Assembly: GCF_040581415.1 (NCBI RefSeq)
Contig: NZ_CP114014.1
Coordinates: forward strand, 2,170,001-2,234,000
Direction of reading: 5' to 3'
DNA from: Paraconexibacter sp040581415
GTDB lineage: Bacteria; Actinomycetota; Thermoleophilia; Solirubrobacterales; Solirubrobacteraceae
Length of the DNA stretch: 64,000 bases
This document shows positions 15,991-25,105 of the stretch, in pieces. The position numbers and the translations under genes were made by a program. Position 1 is the stretch's first letter, and the number at the start of each line of letters is the position of its first letter. The notes beneath the pieces were generated by a model. That model saw only the letters and a list, made by a program, of their open reading frames with translations. It had not been told where the DNA came from and made no database searches.

Positions 15991-18288
15991 ATGGGGTTTG
16001 CAAGCAGGCGTGTCGTTGCACGTGGGGTCTCGGCCGTGGCGGTTCTCGGGTCAATGGCCCTCGCGGCGCCAGCAGGGGCGGCAACGCTCTCGGTAACGAC
16101 CGGCGGTTTGGACTCGCCGACGTGCGGCCCGAGCGGGTCGCCGTGCGCGACGGTGCAGCGAGCAGTGACGAACGCGATGTCAGGCGACTCGATCGCGATC
16201 GGTCCGGGCACGTTCTCCGGCAACGTCACTGTCGGCCCTAAGAGCCTCAACATCGGTGGGGCCGGGATCGGGCTCACGGTGTTGGACGGGCTGGACTCCA
16301 CCACCGCCACCGGGACCGCCGCAGTCCTCTACTCCGGGAGGCCGACCACCGACCCCGGACCGAACGCCTGGACTCAGCAACTGCACGACCTGACGATCAC
16401 GCGCGTCGCTCGCGCGACTCCGACCGCCCGTCGGCTGGCGGTCGTCGCCAAGCCGTCCATCGTCGGCCCGGGCAACGCAATCAACCTCACCGTCGAAGAC
16501 GTTGCGATCATCGGCTCCGGTTCCGGCGAGACCGGGATCATCAGCGACAGCAACTTCGGCACGGCGGCCATCCGTCGCGTGCGCGCCACGAACTTCGGCG
16601 GCAACGCGATCCTGCTCGAGCAGCACATAGGTGCTGCGACCATCTCGGGAAATCGGGTCGAGACGGTCGTCGGTGACCGCGCGATCTTCGCGTGGGCGCA
16701 CGCGCCGCTCTCGTCCGCTAGTCCGGCGTCGCTCGGCACCGTCACCGGCAGGCTCGTGATCAGCGACAACACCGTCAACGGCACAACCGGCATCTCCGTT
16801 CAGAACGGCAGCGCGACGTTGGCCGGCGGCGGCTTCACGGGCGGCGTGGACATCACCGGGAACCGCGTCACGGGTACCGGGACAGCGATCGCCGCGGCGA
16901 ACGTCGTACCCGCCGCGGCGGGTACGACCCCGGACATCGTCGCCCTCAGAATCACCGAGAACGCCGTCATGGGGTCGGGCGCGGGCACCGGCGTCGCCCT
17001 CAGCGGTGCGATCACGGCGCCGCTCGTCGATCGGAACGCCATCACAGGGCGCGCACTCGGCGTCAGCGCTGCGCCGGCCGCTGCGACCGGCCTGAGTCCG
17101 AGCGGGACGACCGTGTCGTTCAATCGCATCATCGGGCCCGGCGGCGTGAGCAACACCGGTAACGCGGTCGACGCGCGCATGAACTGGTGGGGGTGCAACG
17201 CGGGACCGAACACGACGGGTTGCGGCACCGTCACAGGCAACACGATCTTCGATCCGTGGCTCCTGCTCGAGCTGCGGGCTCCCGCCCAAGCCACTGCCGG
17301 CCAGCCGGTCGGCGTACAGGCGGTGCTGACGCGAACCTCTGACGGCGTCGACCAGGCCGGCACCGGCCGCACCATCCCGGACGGCGCGCCCGTCGTGTTC
17401 GACGCGACCAACGGCGCGATCTCAGGTGCGGCCGCGACGCTCGTCAATGGAGTCGGCGGCGCGACCTTCACGCCGACCGCAGCCGGTCCGGCGACCGTCG
17501 GTGCCACCGTCGACGGGCAGCGTGTGGCGGCTGCGATCACGGTGCCGGCTCCGCCCGCGCCCGGCCAGCCCGGCCCACAGGGGCCGGTCGGCGGGACCGG
17601 GCCGACCGGGGGCACCGGGCCGACGGGCGGAACGGGACCGACCGGCAGCCCGGGGACGACCGGCGGCACCGGACCGACTGGTGCCACGGGCAGCACCGGC
17701 ACCAATGGCACCAATGGCACGAACGGCACCAACGGCGCGGACGGCGCCAACGGCCAGGCCGGTCCCGCCGGGCCGGCCGGGCCCGCTGGGCCCGGCGCCG
17801 GTGCCCTCGTCACCGGGGCCGGCGGCACCGGTACCCCCGCCGCGGTCGCCGCCAAGCTCGTCGGCCTGCCGGCGGTCAAGGAGAACGGGAAGCGCGTGGC
17901 CGTCCGCCTGCGGTGCCCGGCGGCTGCCCGCGGGTGCACGATGCAGATCCGGCTCAACGTCGGCACGGCCTACATCGCCGAACGGCAGGTGACCATCCGC
18001 AGCGGCACGATCACACGGGTCCACCTCGACCTCACGGAGTACGCGCAGTCACGCCTGACCGCCGGGCGCACGGTCTTCGCGCGGCTCGCATTCCGTACGC
18101 GCGACGGGGCCGGCCGGCTCTCGCCGCACACGTCCCGACTGGTGACGCTCCGGGCGCCGGCCTGGCGGGCACTCGCGGCCAAGGCCAGGCGGGAGGCCGC
18201 GGCGGCGAAGCAGGCCAAGGCCGCACCCGCCGCGGCGAAGCGCGCCAGGCCCGTCGTGGCGACCGCCACGACGCCGAGCGCGCCGTAG
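15991..18288 (+). CDS. Secreted beta-helix protein with collagen-like repeats
   Basis: 765 residues, start ATG 15991 with GGGAGAGGG just upstream; an upstream in-frame start at 15922 would add residues before the signal peptide. Order: signal peptide ending APAGAA (about residue 30); parallel beta-helix of the right-handed, pectate-lyase-like type (about 35-430), with recurring ITGNRV, ISDNTV and ITENAV turns; a WWGC...GCG segment; an Ig-like bacterial surface domain (about 440-520); a Gly-x-x collagen-like tract (about 527-603) of GPTGGT, GTN and GPA triplets; and a C-terminal domain with a Cys pair and an Ala/Lys helix. No sortase motif or membrane anchor. Probably an extracellular adhesin or matrix protein; the beta-helix could bind or cut polysaccharide. 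Confidence 0.85.
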   Translation: MGFASRRVVARGVSAVAVLGSMALAAPAGAATLSVTTGGLDSPTCGPSGSPCATVQRAVTNAMSGDSIAIGPGTFSGNVTVGPKSLNIGGAGIGLTVLDGLDSTTATGTAAVLYSGRPTTDPGPNAWTQQLHDLTITRVARATPTARRLAVVAKPSIVGPGNAINLTVEDVAIIGSGSGETGIISDSNFGTAAIRRVRATNFGGNAILLEQHIGAATISGNRVETVVGDRAIFAWAHAPLSSASPASLGTVTGRLVISDNTVNGTTGISVQNGSATLAGGGFTGGVDITGNRVTGTGTAIAAANVVPAAAGTTPDIVALRITENAVMGSGAGTGVALSGAITAPLVDRNAITGRALGVSAAPAAATGLSPSGTTVSFNRIIGPGGVSNTGNAVDARMNWWGCNAGPNTTGCGTVTGNTIFDPWLLLELRAPAQATAGQPVGVQAVLTRTSDGVDQAGTGRTIPDGAPVVFDATNGAISGAAATLVNGVGGATFTPTAAGPATVGATVDGQRVAAAITVPAPPAPGQPGPQGPVGGTGPTGGTGPTGGTGPTGSPGTTGGTGPTGATGSTGTNGTNGTNGTNGADGANGQAGPAGPAGPAGPGAGALVTGAGGTGTPAAVAAKLVGLPAVKENGKRVAVRLRCPAAARGCTMQIRLNVGTAYIAERQVTIRSGTITRVHLDLTEYAQSRLTAGRTVFARLAFRTRDGAGRLSPHTSRLVTLRAPAWRALAAKARREAAAAKQAKAAPAAAKRARPVVATATTPSAP

Positions 18289-18360
18289 GACGCGCCTGCC
18301 GGCGCCTCCTGAGCGCGCGGGCGGCGCTGCGAGCACGCTGCCCGCGACCTCGCCCAAGAG

Positions 18361-19032
18361 TCAGTCCCGCAGCGCCACGGCCCGGGTCCGCATCGACTCG
18401 ACGATGCGGGGATGCAGGTTCATGAGCGCACCGAGGTCCTCGACCGAGTCGAACCCGCCGAGCTCCCCGCGCACCGACACGATCTCGGCAGCGAGCTCGT
18501 CGCTGACCCCGGGCAGGCTCGCGACGGTCCGGGCGTCGGCGTGGTTCACGTCGACCAGGTACCCGTGGCGGGAGCCGGGGAGGTCCGGTCGGCCCACGCC
18601 CAGGGCCAGTGCTCGTGCCGGATCACGGGCGGCGAAGGCCAGCATCGCGCGGCGCTCCTCGTCGACGTGCTCGGCAGCCGCGACGCGGTCGTCGTAGCCC
18701 GACTGCAGGGCCATCCGGCGCTCGAACGGACGGCGCAGCGCGAACGAGGTCGCTCCGTGGAGCATCCACGAGAGGATCAGCAGGCCGCCGCCGAAGCGGT
18801 TCGAGTCCTCGGCGCTCGAGAACGCGAACGCGAAGACGGCAAAGACGATGATCGCGATCCCGCCGGCCATCCAGCCCCGGCGCCGGGCGCGATACCCGGC
18901 GACCAGTGGGACCCAGGCACCGAAGCCGATCGGCAGCGCGACACCGAGCCACATCCACCGCGAGGAGACGTCCGCGGCATGCGGGGCGGGGACGGGATGA
19001 CCGGCGGGCTCCGGATCGGGATCGTCAGGCAC
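18361..19032 (-). CDS. Membrane protein with C-terminal helix-hairpin-helix domain
   Basis: 223 residues from GTG 19032. A Pro/Asp-rich N-terminus is followed by three hydrophobic segments (about residues 28-95) and a cytoplasmic part. The last ~60 residues form a ComEA-like helix-hairpin-helix: VDVNHADARTVASLPGVSDELAAEIVSVR, where HhH hairpins bind DNA non-specifically or mediate protein contacts. DNA-uptake ComEA proteins have a single N-terminal helix, so this three-helix protein is not a classical ComEA. Its 5' flank holds the five-hairpin segment at 19076-19295, possibly its leader. Confidence 0.7.
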   Translation of the reverse strand: MPDDPDPEPAGHPVPAPHAADVSSRWMWLGVALPIGFGAWVPLVAGYRARRRGWMAGGIAIIVFAVFAFAFSSAEDSNRFGGGLLILSWMLHGATSFALRRPFERRMALQSGYDDRVAAAEHVDEERRAMLAFAARDPARALALGVGRPDLPGSRHGYLVDVNHADARTVASLPGVSDELAAEIVSVRGELGGFDSVEDLGALMNLHPRIVESMRTRAVALRD

Positions 19033-19075
19033 GGACGGGGACGCTACCCCAGCGTCCGGCCGTGCCGTGCCACCT

Positions 19076-19295
19076 CAGAAGAAGAAGTGGAGCACGCCCA
19101 CGGTCGATGTTCACGGGCGTACTCCACATGCAATACAACGCAGCGAACGGCCAAAAGTTGGCCTAACCCGTGAGATGGCGCCTGTGAACGCACAGGAACA
19201 GAAACGGCGCCCGGACAGTCAACCGGGCGCCGCTTCCAAAACTGTCTTGCGGAGGAACCATCTGAGGGCGTCTCAAACCCTCGGTTCCAAGGTAT
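19076..19295 (-). ncRNA. Candidate structured RNA: five consecutive hairpins in a 309-base gap
   Basis: The 309-base gap between the protease stop (19342) and the HhH gene start (19032) holds five tandem inverted repeats. They are GTGGAGcACGCCC/GGGCGTaCTCCAC (19087-19127), GGCCAA/TTGGCC (19149-19163), CCTGTG/CACAGG (19181-19196), CGGCGCCCGG/CCGGGCGCCG (19205-19232) and the two-tier GGAACC..GAGGG/CCCTC..GGTTCC (19254-19288). The segment is visibly less GC-rich than its surroundings. On the minus strand the last hairpin is followed by TTCTTCTTCT, terminator-like. No known RNA family was recognised; a stand-alone sRNA or a 5' leader of the HhH gene are both possible. Confidence 0.35.
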
Positions 19296-19341
19296 CGGCG
19301 GACATTCAGCAGGGCTAAACGCGGACGGCTGCCCCGTCCCC

Positions 19342-22300
19342 TCAGGTCCCGAGCCGCACGACGTACGTCTTCGTGACCGCCTTGCCTGTCTTCGGGGTGA
19401 CAACGACCCTGACCGTCACCTTCACCGCGGTCTGGCGCCTCGCGCGGGCCTTGCGCAGCACCACCGCGCCGACGGCGACGGCGACGGTCCGCTGCTTCGT
19501 GATCGCGCTCGTGGTCTTGGTCACGCGGGTCCTCGCCAGGCGGAGCCTGCGGGCGTCGAGTGCCGTCAGCAGCAGGGTCGTCTTCGCCCTGCACGGCACG
19601 GCGCTCGGGCACGCCACGCCGACGCGGACCTCACCGCGCCGCAGGCGCTGCAGGAGCTTGGTGGTGACCTTGGTCACGCCGCCGGTCGTCCCGCCGCCCG
19701 TCGTACCCCCACCTGTCGACCCGCCGCCGCCCGGCGCACCGCCACCGCCACCGCCGACCGGCGCCGCGGCCACGGTCACCGCGGCCGAACCCGAGCCCGC
19801 ACCACCGCGGAAGTCCTTCACCGCGACCTTGGCGGTGAAGTTCCCGACGACCCCGTAGGCATGGTTCACCACAGGGCCCGCCGTGCTCTCGTCGACCGTC
19901 CCGTTCCCGTCGTAGTCCCAGTCGTAGCCCGTGATCGCCGAGTCCGGATCGGTGAACGACGCCGCGTTGAAGGCGACGGAGCCGCCGGGGGCCACCGTCC
20001 CGGGCGACGCCGTCAGCGTCCCGGTCGGGAGCACGTTCGGCGGACCGCCGAACACGGCCAGCTCGGCCACGTCGAGGTACCCGTAGGAGTTGTCCTGGGC
20101 GGACTTCGCCGTCAGCCGGACGAACCTGACGCCCTTGCCGTCGCCCGCGGGCGGGAACGCGTTCAGCTTGTGCGCGTCAGCAGGGGAGAACGTCCCTTCG
20201 GTGACCGTGACCCAGGTGGTGCCGTCGACGGACGACTCGAGCTTGTAGTCCTTCAGCTGCGCGTCGCCGCTGCTGCCGCAGCCCTCGCTCGGGTCGATGC
20301 CGAACGACGTCACGTCGGTCGGCGCCGCGAGCTCGATCGTCGCGGTCGGGAACGGGCCGCCGGGGGCGGGCGGCTCGACCTCCCAGACCGTGCCCGTGCT
20401 CGCGTCGTTCAGCTTGGACACGCCGCAGCCGTACTCCTCGCCGAGCGGGATCGTCTCGGTCGCCTTCCCGCCGAATGCGTACGTCTTGCGGACCGTCGCG
20501 TCCTTCGTCGTGGTCTGCCCGCCGGTGATCGCCACGTCCGTGATCTGCTGGCTGAAGTAGCCCGGTCCGGGCTCGAGGACGACCTTCGGGTACACGTGCT
20601 CGGGGATGCCACCGAACGAGTAGGCCCCGCCGGTTGCAGTCGTGCCCGCCAGGGCCCCCGCGAACCCGGGCGTCGAGAGCCCGCCGATGCCGACGCGCGA
20701 CCCGGCGACCCCGAGGCCGCTGTCCTGGTCGACGACCGTGCCCTTCAGCGTGCCCTTGGGAGCGCTCGCGGCCGGCGGCAGCGAGAAGTCCTCCACGGGA
20801 GCGGTGTCGGTCCCGCCGCCGACCGCTGCGAAGTAGCCCATCCCGCGCTTGGCGAAGACCTGCCACAGGAGCGCGACGTTCGCCCCGCCGTTCATCGCGG
20901 TGTCCGTCTGGATGATCGCGTTGCGCTGATCGAGCATCGTGGGCTGCGGCGGGGACAGGCGCAGGCCGCCGGTGACCAGCCGCTCCGCCGCGTCCGAGCC
21001 CGCCGTCTGGCTGCCGGTCTTCGCGACCAGCGCCTCGCGCAGATCCCACAGGGTCTGCGCCCAGATCTCGCCGTCCGCGTGCACCTCGGGACCGCCGATG
21101 ACGACCGCGCCGTCGCGCAGGCCGGAGTTCACGCGGCCGAAGTCGCCGTAGGTGTAACCGCCGGGGCCGGCGCCGGGGGTCCCCGGGCAGGCGGGCGCGC
21201 CCGAGCCGACCGGGCAGTCGATCGGCTCGGAGCGGACGATGTTCGGGATCGCGTCCGAGTACGCGCCGAGGTTCAGCTGACCGGGCGTCGCGGCGTCGTC
21301 CTGCAGCAGGCCGTCGCGGACGACGAAGTCGAAGGCGTACCAGTCGCTCCAGGCCTCGCCCATCGCCCCGGACTGGGCGGCGTCGAGCGCCTGGCTGCCG
21401 TCCGCGTTCTTCACGAGACGGCTGGTCAGCCCGTGCGTGTACTCGTGGTAGACGGTCGTCGCGTCGTCCGAGTTGTTGTTGTCGCGGAAGAGCCCGCTGT
21501 AGTCGTTCTCCGGGTCCTCGTAGGGCCGCGTGTCGTACGCGTTCAGGTACATCTGCATCGTCGGCGACTGGCCGTCGGGCGGCGTGCCCATGTTGGCGTT
21601 GTTCAGGAACGCGCCGCGCTTCTCGATCGGGACGGCGGCGCCGTCGTCGCTCTCGGAGATGACGAAGTCGTCGCCCTCGAAGTTGCCGGACGCCTTGTCG
21701 AACCCGATCGGCGCCGTCGCCAGGTGATCGTGGAAGACGTTGTTGAAGTAGAACTCCTGGACGGTCGTCTGGGCGCGGTTCGTCGTCCACGAGCTCGGGA
21801 CGCTCGAGTCCCAGACGCAGATGGCGAACGTCTCGCAGCGCGACCCGCCCGCGAACGCCGGGGCGCCGGTGAACGGAGTGAGCGGGTAGGTGAAGGAGCC
21901 GCCCGGGGTGCGCCGGACGAGCTCGCCCTCGGACGGGTCGTCGCTGGCGTCGACGTCGGAGTAGGCGTGGGCGTTCGGTCCCTTCAGCTGATCCGCTCCG
22001 GGGGCCAGGTAGCCGCGCGCCTCCAGGTCGACGGTCACCGGTGTGCCGCCGGGCGCCGGGGCACCGGGGTAGTTGCGGTAGACGGAGGCATCCGCCGCTG
22101 AACGCGTGAGGTCGGCCCGGTACAGGACCCGGCCCGTGGCGGCGTCGACGACGGCGTCGTACCAGGCGGTTCCCGCGGTCTTGTAGGTCGCGTGCCAGGC
22201 GAGACGGGCCGGGGCGCCCGTCCCGAGGTCGAACAGGACCAGGCGGGCCATGTCGCCGTTCGCGAAGCGGGTCGCGCGGCGGGGGCCGGTCGCCGCCGAC

Positions 22301-22989
22301 GAGACAGCCGGGACGGACGTGGCGCCGACGCTGCCGGCGATCGCGCGCAGTGCGGCGGTGGCGCTGAGCGTGGGCGTCGTCGCGGACGCCGCCAGGTCGT
22401 GGACAGGGGAGCCGCCGAGCGTGATCAGCCGGCCGGCCCGGTCGACGGACGCCGTCAGCGCGTTGTCGAACGCGGGGATCCCGGCGACCGCCTGACGGAA
22501 CGTGAGGGTCGACAGGCCGGACGGGCCGGCCACGACCTCGGGCGTCCCCAGCGCATCGACGTCGGCGCTGTCGAGCCCGAGAGCGGTCGCGTTCGAGCGC
22601 GCGTACCCGCGGGCGATCGCGGCACGGTCGGCCCCGCTGGCGCCGGTGAGCGCCGCACCCAGGCGCAGGACGGACCGGGGGGTGCCGGTGCGCGGATCGA
22701 CGGCCAGGACCCCGCGGCTGCCGAGGTCCTTGCGCAGCGCGGCCCGCGCGCTCAGGGTCCGCGCCGAGCTGCTGCGCCCCGGTGCCTTGGCGGCGGACGG
22801 CGCGGTCGCCACCCCGGCCGGCCCCGCGGCCCCGCGGACGTCCAGGAACGCCTTCGGCGCACCGGCCGCCGCTGTCCGCGGTTTCGACGCTGCGTGGACC
22901 GGGACGGCGCCGGCGCCGGTCAGGACGCACGACAGGGCGGTGGCGGCGAGCAGGCGCGGGCGCGTGCCGGCAGAGGGGCGATGGAGCAC
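19342..22989 (-). CDS. Secreted M36 (fungalysin-type) zinc metalloprotease with discoidin-like and PKD domains
   Basis: 1215 residues from GTG 22989. Order: signal peptide (about 1-33), an FTP-like propeptide with inhibitory region (about 60-280), and an M36 catalytic domain with zinc motif HEYTH at residues 515-519 and the downstream Glu ligand region GEAWSDWYAFD about 30 residues later. Then a Gly/carboxypeptidase-regulatory-like segment (GTLKGTVVDQDSGLGVAGSR), an F5/8-type (discoidin) domain with TVWEVEPP and LESSVDGTTWVTV, a PKD domain (YDWDYDGNGTVDE), a Gly/Thr-rich linker and a basic C-terminal domain with Cys pair. Zymogen secreted to the surface to digest protein; the added domains suggest binding to a carbohydrate or cell surface. 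Confidence 0.9.
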   Translation of the reverse strand: MLHRPSAGTRPRLLAATALSCVLTGAGAVPVHAASKPRTAAAGAPKAFLDVRGAAGPAGVATAPSAAKAPGRSSSARTLSARAALRKDLGSRGVLAVDPRTGTPRSVLRLGAALTGASGADRAAIARGYARSNATALGLDSADVDALGTPEVVAGPSGLSTLTFRQAVAGIPAFDNALTASVDRAGRLITLGGSPVHDLAASATTPTLSATAALRAIAGSVGATSVPAVSSAATGPRRATRFANGDMARLVLFDLGTGAPARLAWHATYKTAGTAWYDAVVDAATGRVLYRADLTRSAADASVYRNYPGAPAPGGTPVTVDLEARGYLAPGADQLKGPNAHAYSDVDASDDPSEGELVRRTPGGSFTYPLTPFTGAPAFAGGSRCETFAICVWDSSVPSSWTTNRAQTTVQEFYFNNVFHDHLATAPIGFDKASGNFEGDDFVISESDDGAAVPIEKRGAFLNNANMGTPPDGQSPTMQMYLNAYDTRPYEDPENDYSGLFRDNNNSDDATTVYHEYTHGLTSRLVKNADGSQALDAAQSGAMGEAWSDWYAFDFVVRDGLLQDDAATPGQLNLGAYSDAIPNIVRSEPIDCPVGSGAPACPGTPGAGPGGYTYGDFGRVNSGLRDGAVVIGGPEVHADGEIWAQTLWDLREALVAKTGSQTAGSDAAERLVTGGLRLSPPQPTMLDQRNAIIQTDTAMNGGANVALLWQVFAKRGMGYFAAVGGGTDTAPVEDFSLPPAASAPKGTLKGTVVDQDSGLGVAGSRVGIGGLSTPGFAGALAGTTATGGAYSFGGIPEHVYPKVVLEPGPGYFSQQITDVAITGGQTTTKDATVRKTYAFGGKATETIPLGEEYGCGVSKLNDASTGTVWEVEPPAPGGPFPTATIELAAPTDVTSFGIDPSEGCGSSGDAQLKDYKLESSVDGTTWVTVTEGTFSPADAHKLNAFPPAGDGKGVRFVRLTAKSAQDNSYGYLDVAELAVFGGPPNVLPTGTLTASPGTVAPGGSVAFNAASFTDPDSAITGYDWDYDGNGTVDESTAGPVVNHAYGVVGNFTAKVAVKDFRGGAGSGSAAVTVAAAPVGGGGGGAPGGGGSTGGGTTGGGTTGGVTKVTTKLLQRLRRGEVRVGVACPSAVPCRAKTTLLLTALDARRLRLARTRVTKTTSAITKQRTVAVAVGAVVLRKARARRQTAVKVTVRVVVTPKTGKAVTKTYVVRLGT

Positions 22990-23077
22990 CTGGCCACCCT
23001 ATGGCGGCGCCCGCGGCGTCGCAATCGCCGGTCTGGAAACCCACAACGACCAGGGGCGGAGTCAGCCGCCCGCGGCC

Positions 23078-23467
23078 TCAGTGGGCCATGCGGACGCGAT
23101 CGTCGACCAGGCCCAGCGACGGTTCGACGATGCCGAGCCAGGGGCCGGGGGAGGAGCGGACGCCGTAGTGCGCGGCCAGCGCGCGGGCATGGTCGGCGGC
23201 GAGCTCGTTCGGCGGGCCGGCGGCGATCGGCGCGGTCCGCACGAGCGCGCGCGGAAGCGGGAGGTCGATGCCGCCGGGGTGGTGCCGGACACCGTCGGCC
23301 GGGGCCAGCACGAAGCGGTCGCTCGCCCGCAGCAGCACCAGCAGCAGCCAGGCCGGACGCTGCGTGCGTTCCTCGAACAGCACGTCGGCGACGTGCCCGA
23401 GGCGCGCGCCGATCTCGTCGTACGCACGCGCTCCGAGGAGGGACGGCAGCAGTCCGAGCGGCTCCAT
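23078..23467 (-). CDS. PRC-barrel-like domain protein
   Basis: 129 residues from ATG 23467. The N-terminal half (ARAYDEIGARLGHVADVLFEERTQRPAWLLLVL) has the sequence style of a PRC-barrel: a Gly-rich turn, then a strand pair after G-x-V-x-D-V. PRC-barrels mediate protein interactions in photosynthetic reaction centres, RimM and stress proteins. The C-terminal half is not recognised. It lies between the protease start and the PAP2 gene, transcribed away from the latter. Function unknown. Confidence 0.6.
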   Translation of the reverse strand: MEPLGLLPSLLGARAYDEIGARLGHVADVLFEERTQRPAWLLLVLLRASDRFVLAPADGVRHHPGGIDLPLPRALVRTAPIAAGPPNELAADHARALAAHYGVRSSPGPWLGIVEPSLGLVDDRVRMAH

Positions 23468-23550
23468 GAGCAGGCCTTTCGCGGTCCGCGTCCGGTCTCC
23501 TGCCCGAGGAGCGCGTCTTGAGGTCGCGCTCAGGGTCGGGACTACCCTGG

Positions 23551-24426
23551 ATGCCCGTGCCCGTGCTTCGCAACCCCCGTTCCGCGCTCCTGGCGGCGTT
23601 CGCCTGCTTCCTCGGCCTCTGCGTCACGGGCGCCCTCGCGTACCTCGTCCCGATCGTCCAGGTCCGGGACGGCGCCACGCTGGCCGGCTTCAAGGAGCTC
23701 AACCGGCCGCGGCTGACGGAGCTGCTGGACCACGTCGCCCACCTCGCCGACCCGCGGCCCTACGCGCTGATCGGCCTGTCCCTCGCTGCGGTCGCCTTCT
23801 TCCGACGCCGGCCGCGTGTCGGCATCGCGATCATCCTGCTGCTGTTCCTCACCGGCTTCACGACCCAGTCGCTGAAGCAGGGCCTGGCGCAGCCGCGCTT
23901 CCAGGACTGGCTGGGGGATGGGCAGATCGCCGCTGCGTCGTGGCCCAGCGGCCATGCGACCGCATCGATGACCCTCGCCCTGTGCGCGATCCTGGCGGCG
24001 CCGCCGATCGCCCGGCCGACGGTCGCCGCGATCGGCGTCCTGTTCGCCGTCAGCGTCTCGTACTCGATCATGGCGCTCGCCTGGCACTTCCCCAGCGACG
24101 TCATCGGCGGCTTCTTCGTCGCATCGATGTGGACGCTGCTCGCCGTGGCGGTCCTCGCTGCGCTCCCGGAGCCGAAGGCACGCCCGGACGCGGTGACGCG
24201 ACGCATGGCCGTGGTGGCGCCGAGCGTGGCCCGGGCCCAGGCGGCGTTCGGTCCGCTGGTCGTCGGGTCCGCCGTGCTCGCCGTGATGGTCTCCACGTGG
24301 CTCGCCCGGCCGGAGGCCGCATCGTCGTTCGCCCGCGAGCAGCCGTGGTTCGTCCTTGGCGCGCTGGGGATCGCGGCGCTGGCGACGACGCTCGCCGCCG
24401 GGCTCGCTCGCGCGGTCCGCGTCTAG
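23551..24426 (+). CDS. PAP2-family membrane phosphatase
   Basis: 291 residues; ATG 23551 is chosen over an upstream TTG at 23518 because it places the first hydrophobic helix near the N-terminus. Several membrane segments flank the acid-phosphatase signature: KQGLAQPRF (C1, slightly reduced from the usual K-x6-R-P), PSGHATAS (C2) and SYSIMALAWHFPSDVIGG (C3 with catalytic His). Likely substrates are undecaprenyl diphosphate or phosphatidate. An extra C-terminal part with two helices extends past the usual domain. Convergent with the adenosyltransferase gene. Confidence 0.85.
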   Translation: MPVPVLRNPRSALLAAFACFLGLCVTGALAYLVPIVQVRDGATLAGFKELNRPRLTELLDHVAHLADPRPYALIGLSLAAVAFFRRRPRVGIAIILLLFLTGFTTQSLKQGLAQPRFQDWLGDGQIAAASWPSGHATASMTLALCAILAAPPIARPTVAAIGVLFAVSVSYSIMALAWHFPSDVIGGFFVASMWTLLAVAVLAALPEPKARPDAVTRRMAVVAPSVARAQAAFGPLVVGSAVLAVMVSTWLARPEAASSFAREQPWFVLGALGIAALATTLAAGLARAVRV

Positions 24427-24448
24427 GCTGCGTCGCCCGGCGGGTCGG

Positions 24449-25018
24449 TCAGCGCGAGGCGCCGGGCTGCCAGAGCGGCTCGGCCGCGCCCGACAGGTGG
24501 TTCGCCCCGCGGGCGAGGATGAACAGCAGGTCCGAGAGGCGGTTGAGGTAGCGGACCACCTCGGCGCTCCCGTCCGGGACGAGGATCGCGCGGCGCTCCG
24601 CGCGCCGGCAGACGGTCCGGCAGACGTGGAGCTGCGCCGCGGCGGCGGTTCCGCCGGGGAGGACGAACGACTTCAACGGGGCGAGGGTGTCGTTGACCTC
24701 GTCGCACCGCTCCTCGAGCCACGTCGTCTGCTCGGGCTGGGCGCGCAGGCGCTGCCGCTCGGTGGGCTCCTCGGGCTCCGGCACCGACAGGTCGGCGCCG
24801 AGGTCGAACAGGTCGTTCTGGATCCGGCCGAGCCAGGCCCGGTAGGCCTCGGGCAGCGTCGGCTCGCAGAGCAGGACGCCGATGTGGCTGTTGAGCTCGT
24901 CGATCTCACCGTAGGCCTCGATCCGCGGATGCGTCTTCGGGACCCGCGACATGTCGCCGAGGTGCGTCTCGCCGCCGTCGCCGAGCTTGGTGTAGATGCG
25001 GGTGAGGTTGACGGTCAT
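24449..25018 (-). CDS. ATP:cob(I)alamin adenosyltransferase, PduO type
   Basis: 189 residues, start ATG 25018. Converts cob(I)alamin and ATP to adenosylcobalamin, the cofactor for mutases. Family motifs visible are TRIYTKLGDGGETHLGDMSRVPKTHPRIEAYGEIDELNSHIG (N-terminal ATP site, given as segments TKxGDxGxT and D-E-L-N-S), and the C-terminal RRAERRAI...LNRLSDLLFILAR. Length is normal for PduO/MMAB. It is divergent, about 90 bases away, from two exported proteins with a transcobalamin-like domain. Confidence 0.92.
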   Translation of the reverse strand: MTVNLTRIYTKLGDGGETHLGDMSRVPKTHPRIEAYGEIDELNSHIGVLLCEPTLPEAYRAWLGRIQNDLFDLGADLSVPEPEEPTERQRLRAQPEQTTWLEERCDEVNDTLAPLKSFVLPGGTAAAAQLHVCRTVCRRAERRAILVPDGSAEVVRYLNRLSDLLFILARGANHLSGAAEPLWQPGASR

Positions 25019-25105
25019 CGGCGCCCAGTCTCCCACACGGCTCGCGGGGGACGGAACCCGGCCGGTGGGGCGCCGGACCGTCGGCTTCTGCCATCTTTCG
25101 CTTCG

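Noticed and set aside
19067..19318. 83-codon plus-strand ORF in the hairpin-rich gap
   Set aside because: Runs through five hairpins with no Shine-Dalgarno or family match; an RNA explains the structure better.
20177..23044. 955-codon open frame on the minus strand within the protease gene
   Set aside because: Arg/Gly/Ala-rich shadow of the real M36 frame at 19342-22989; no domain content.
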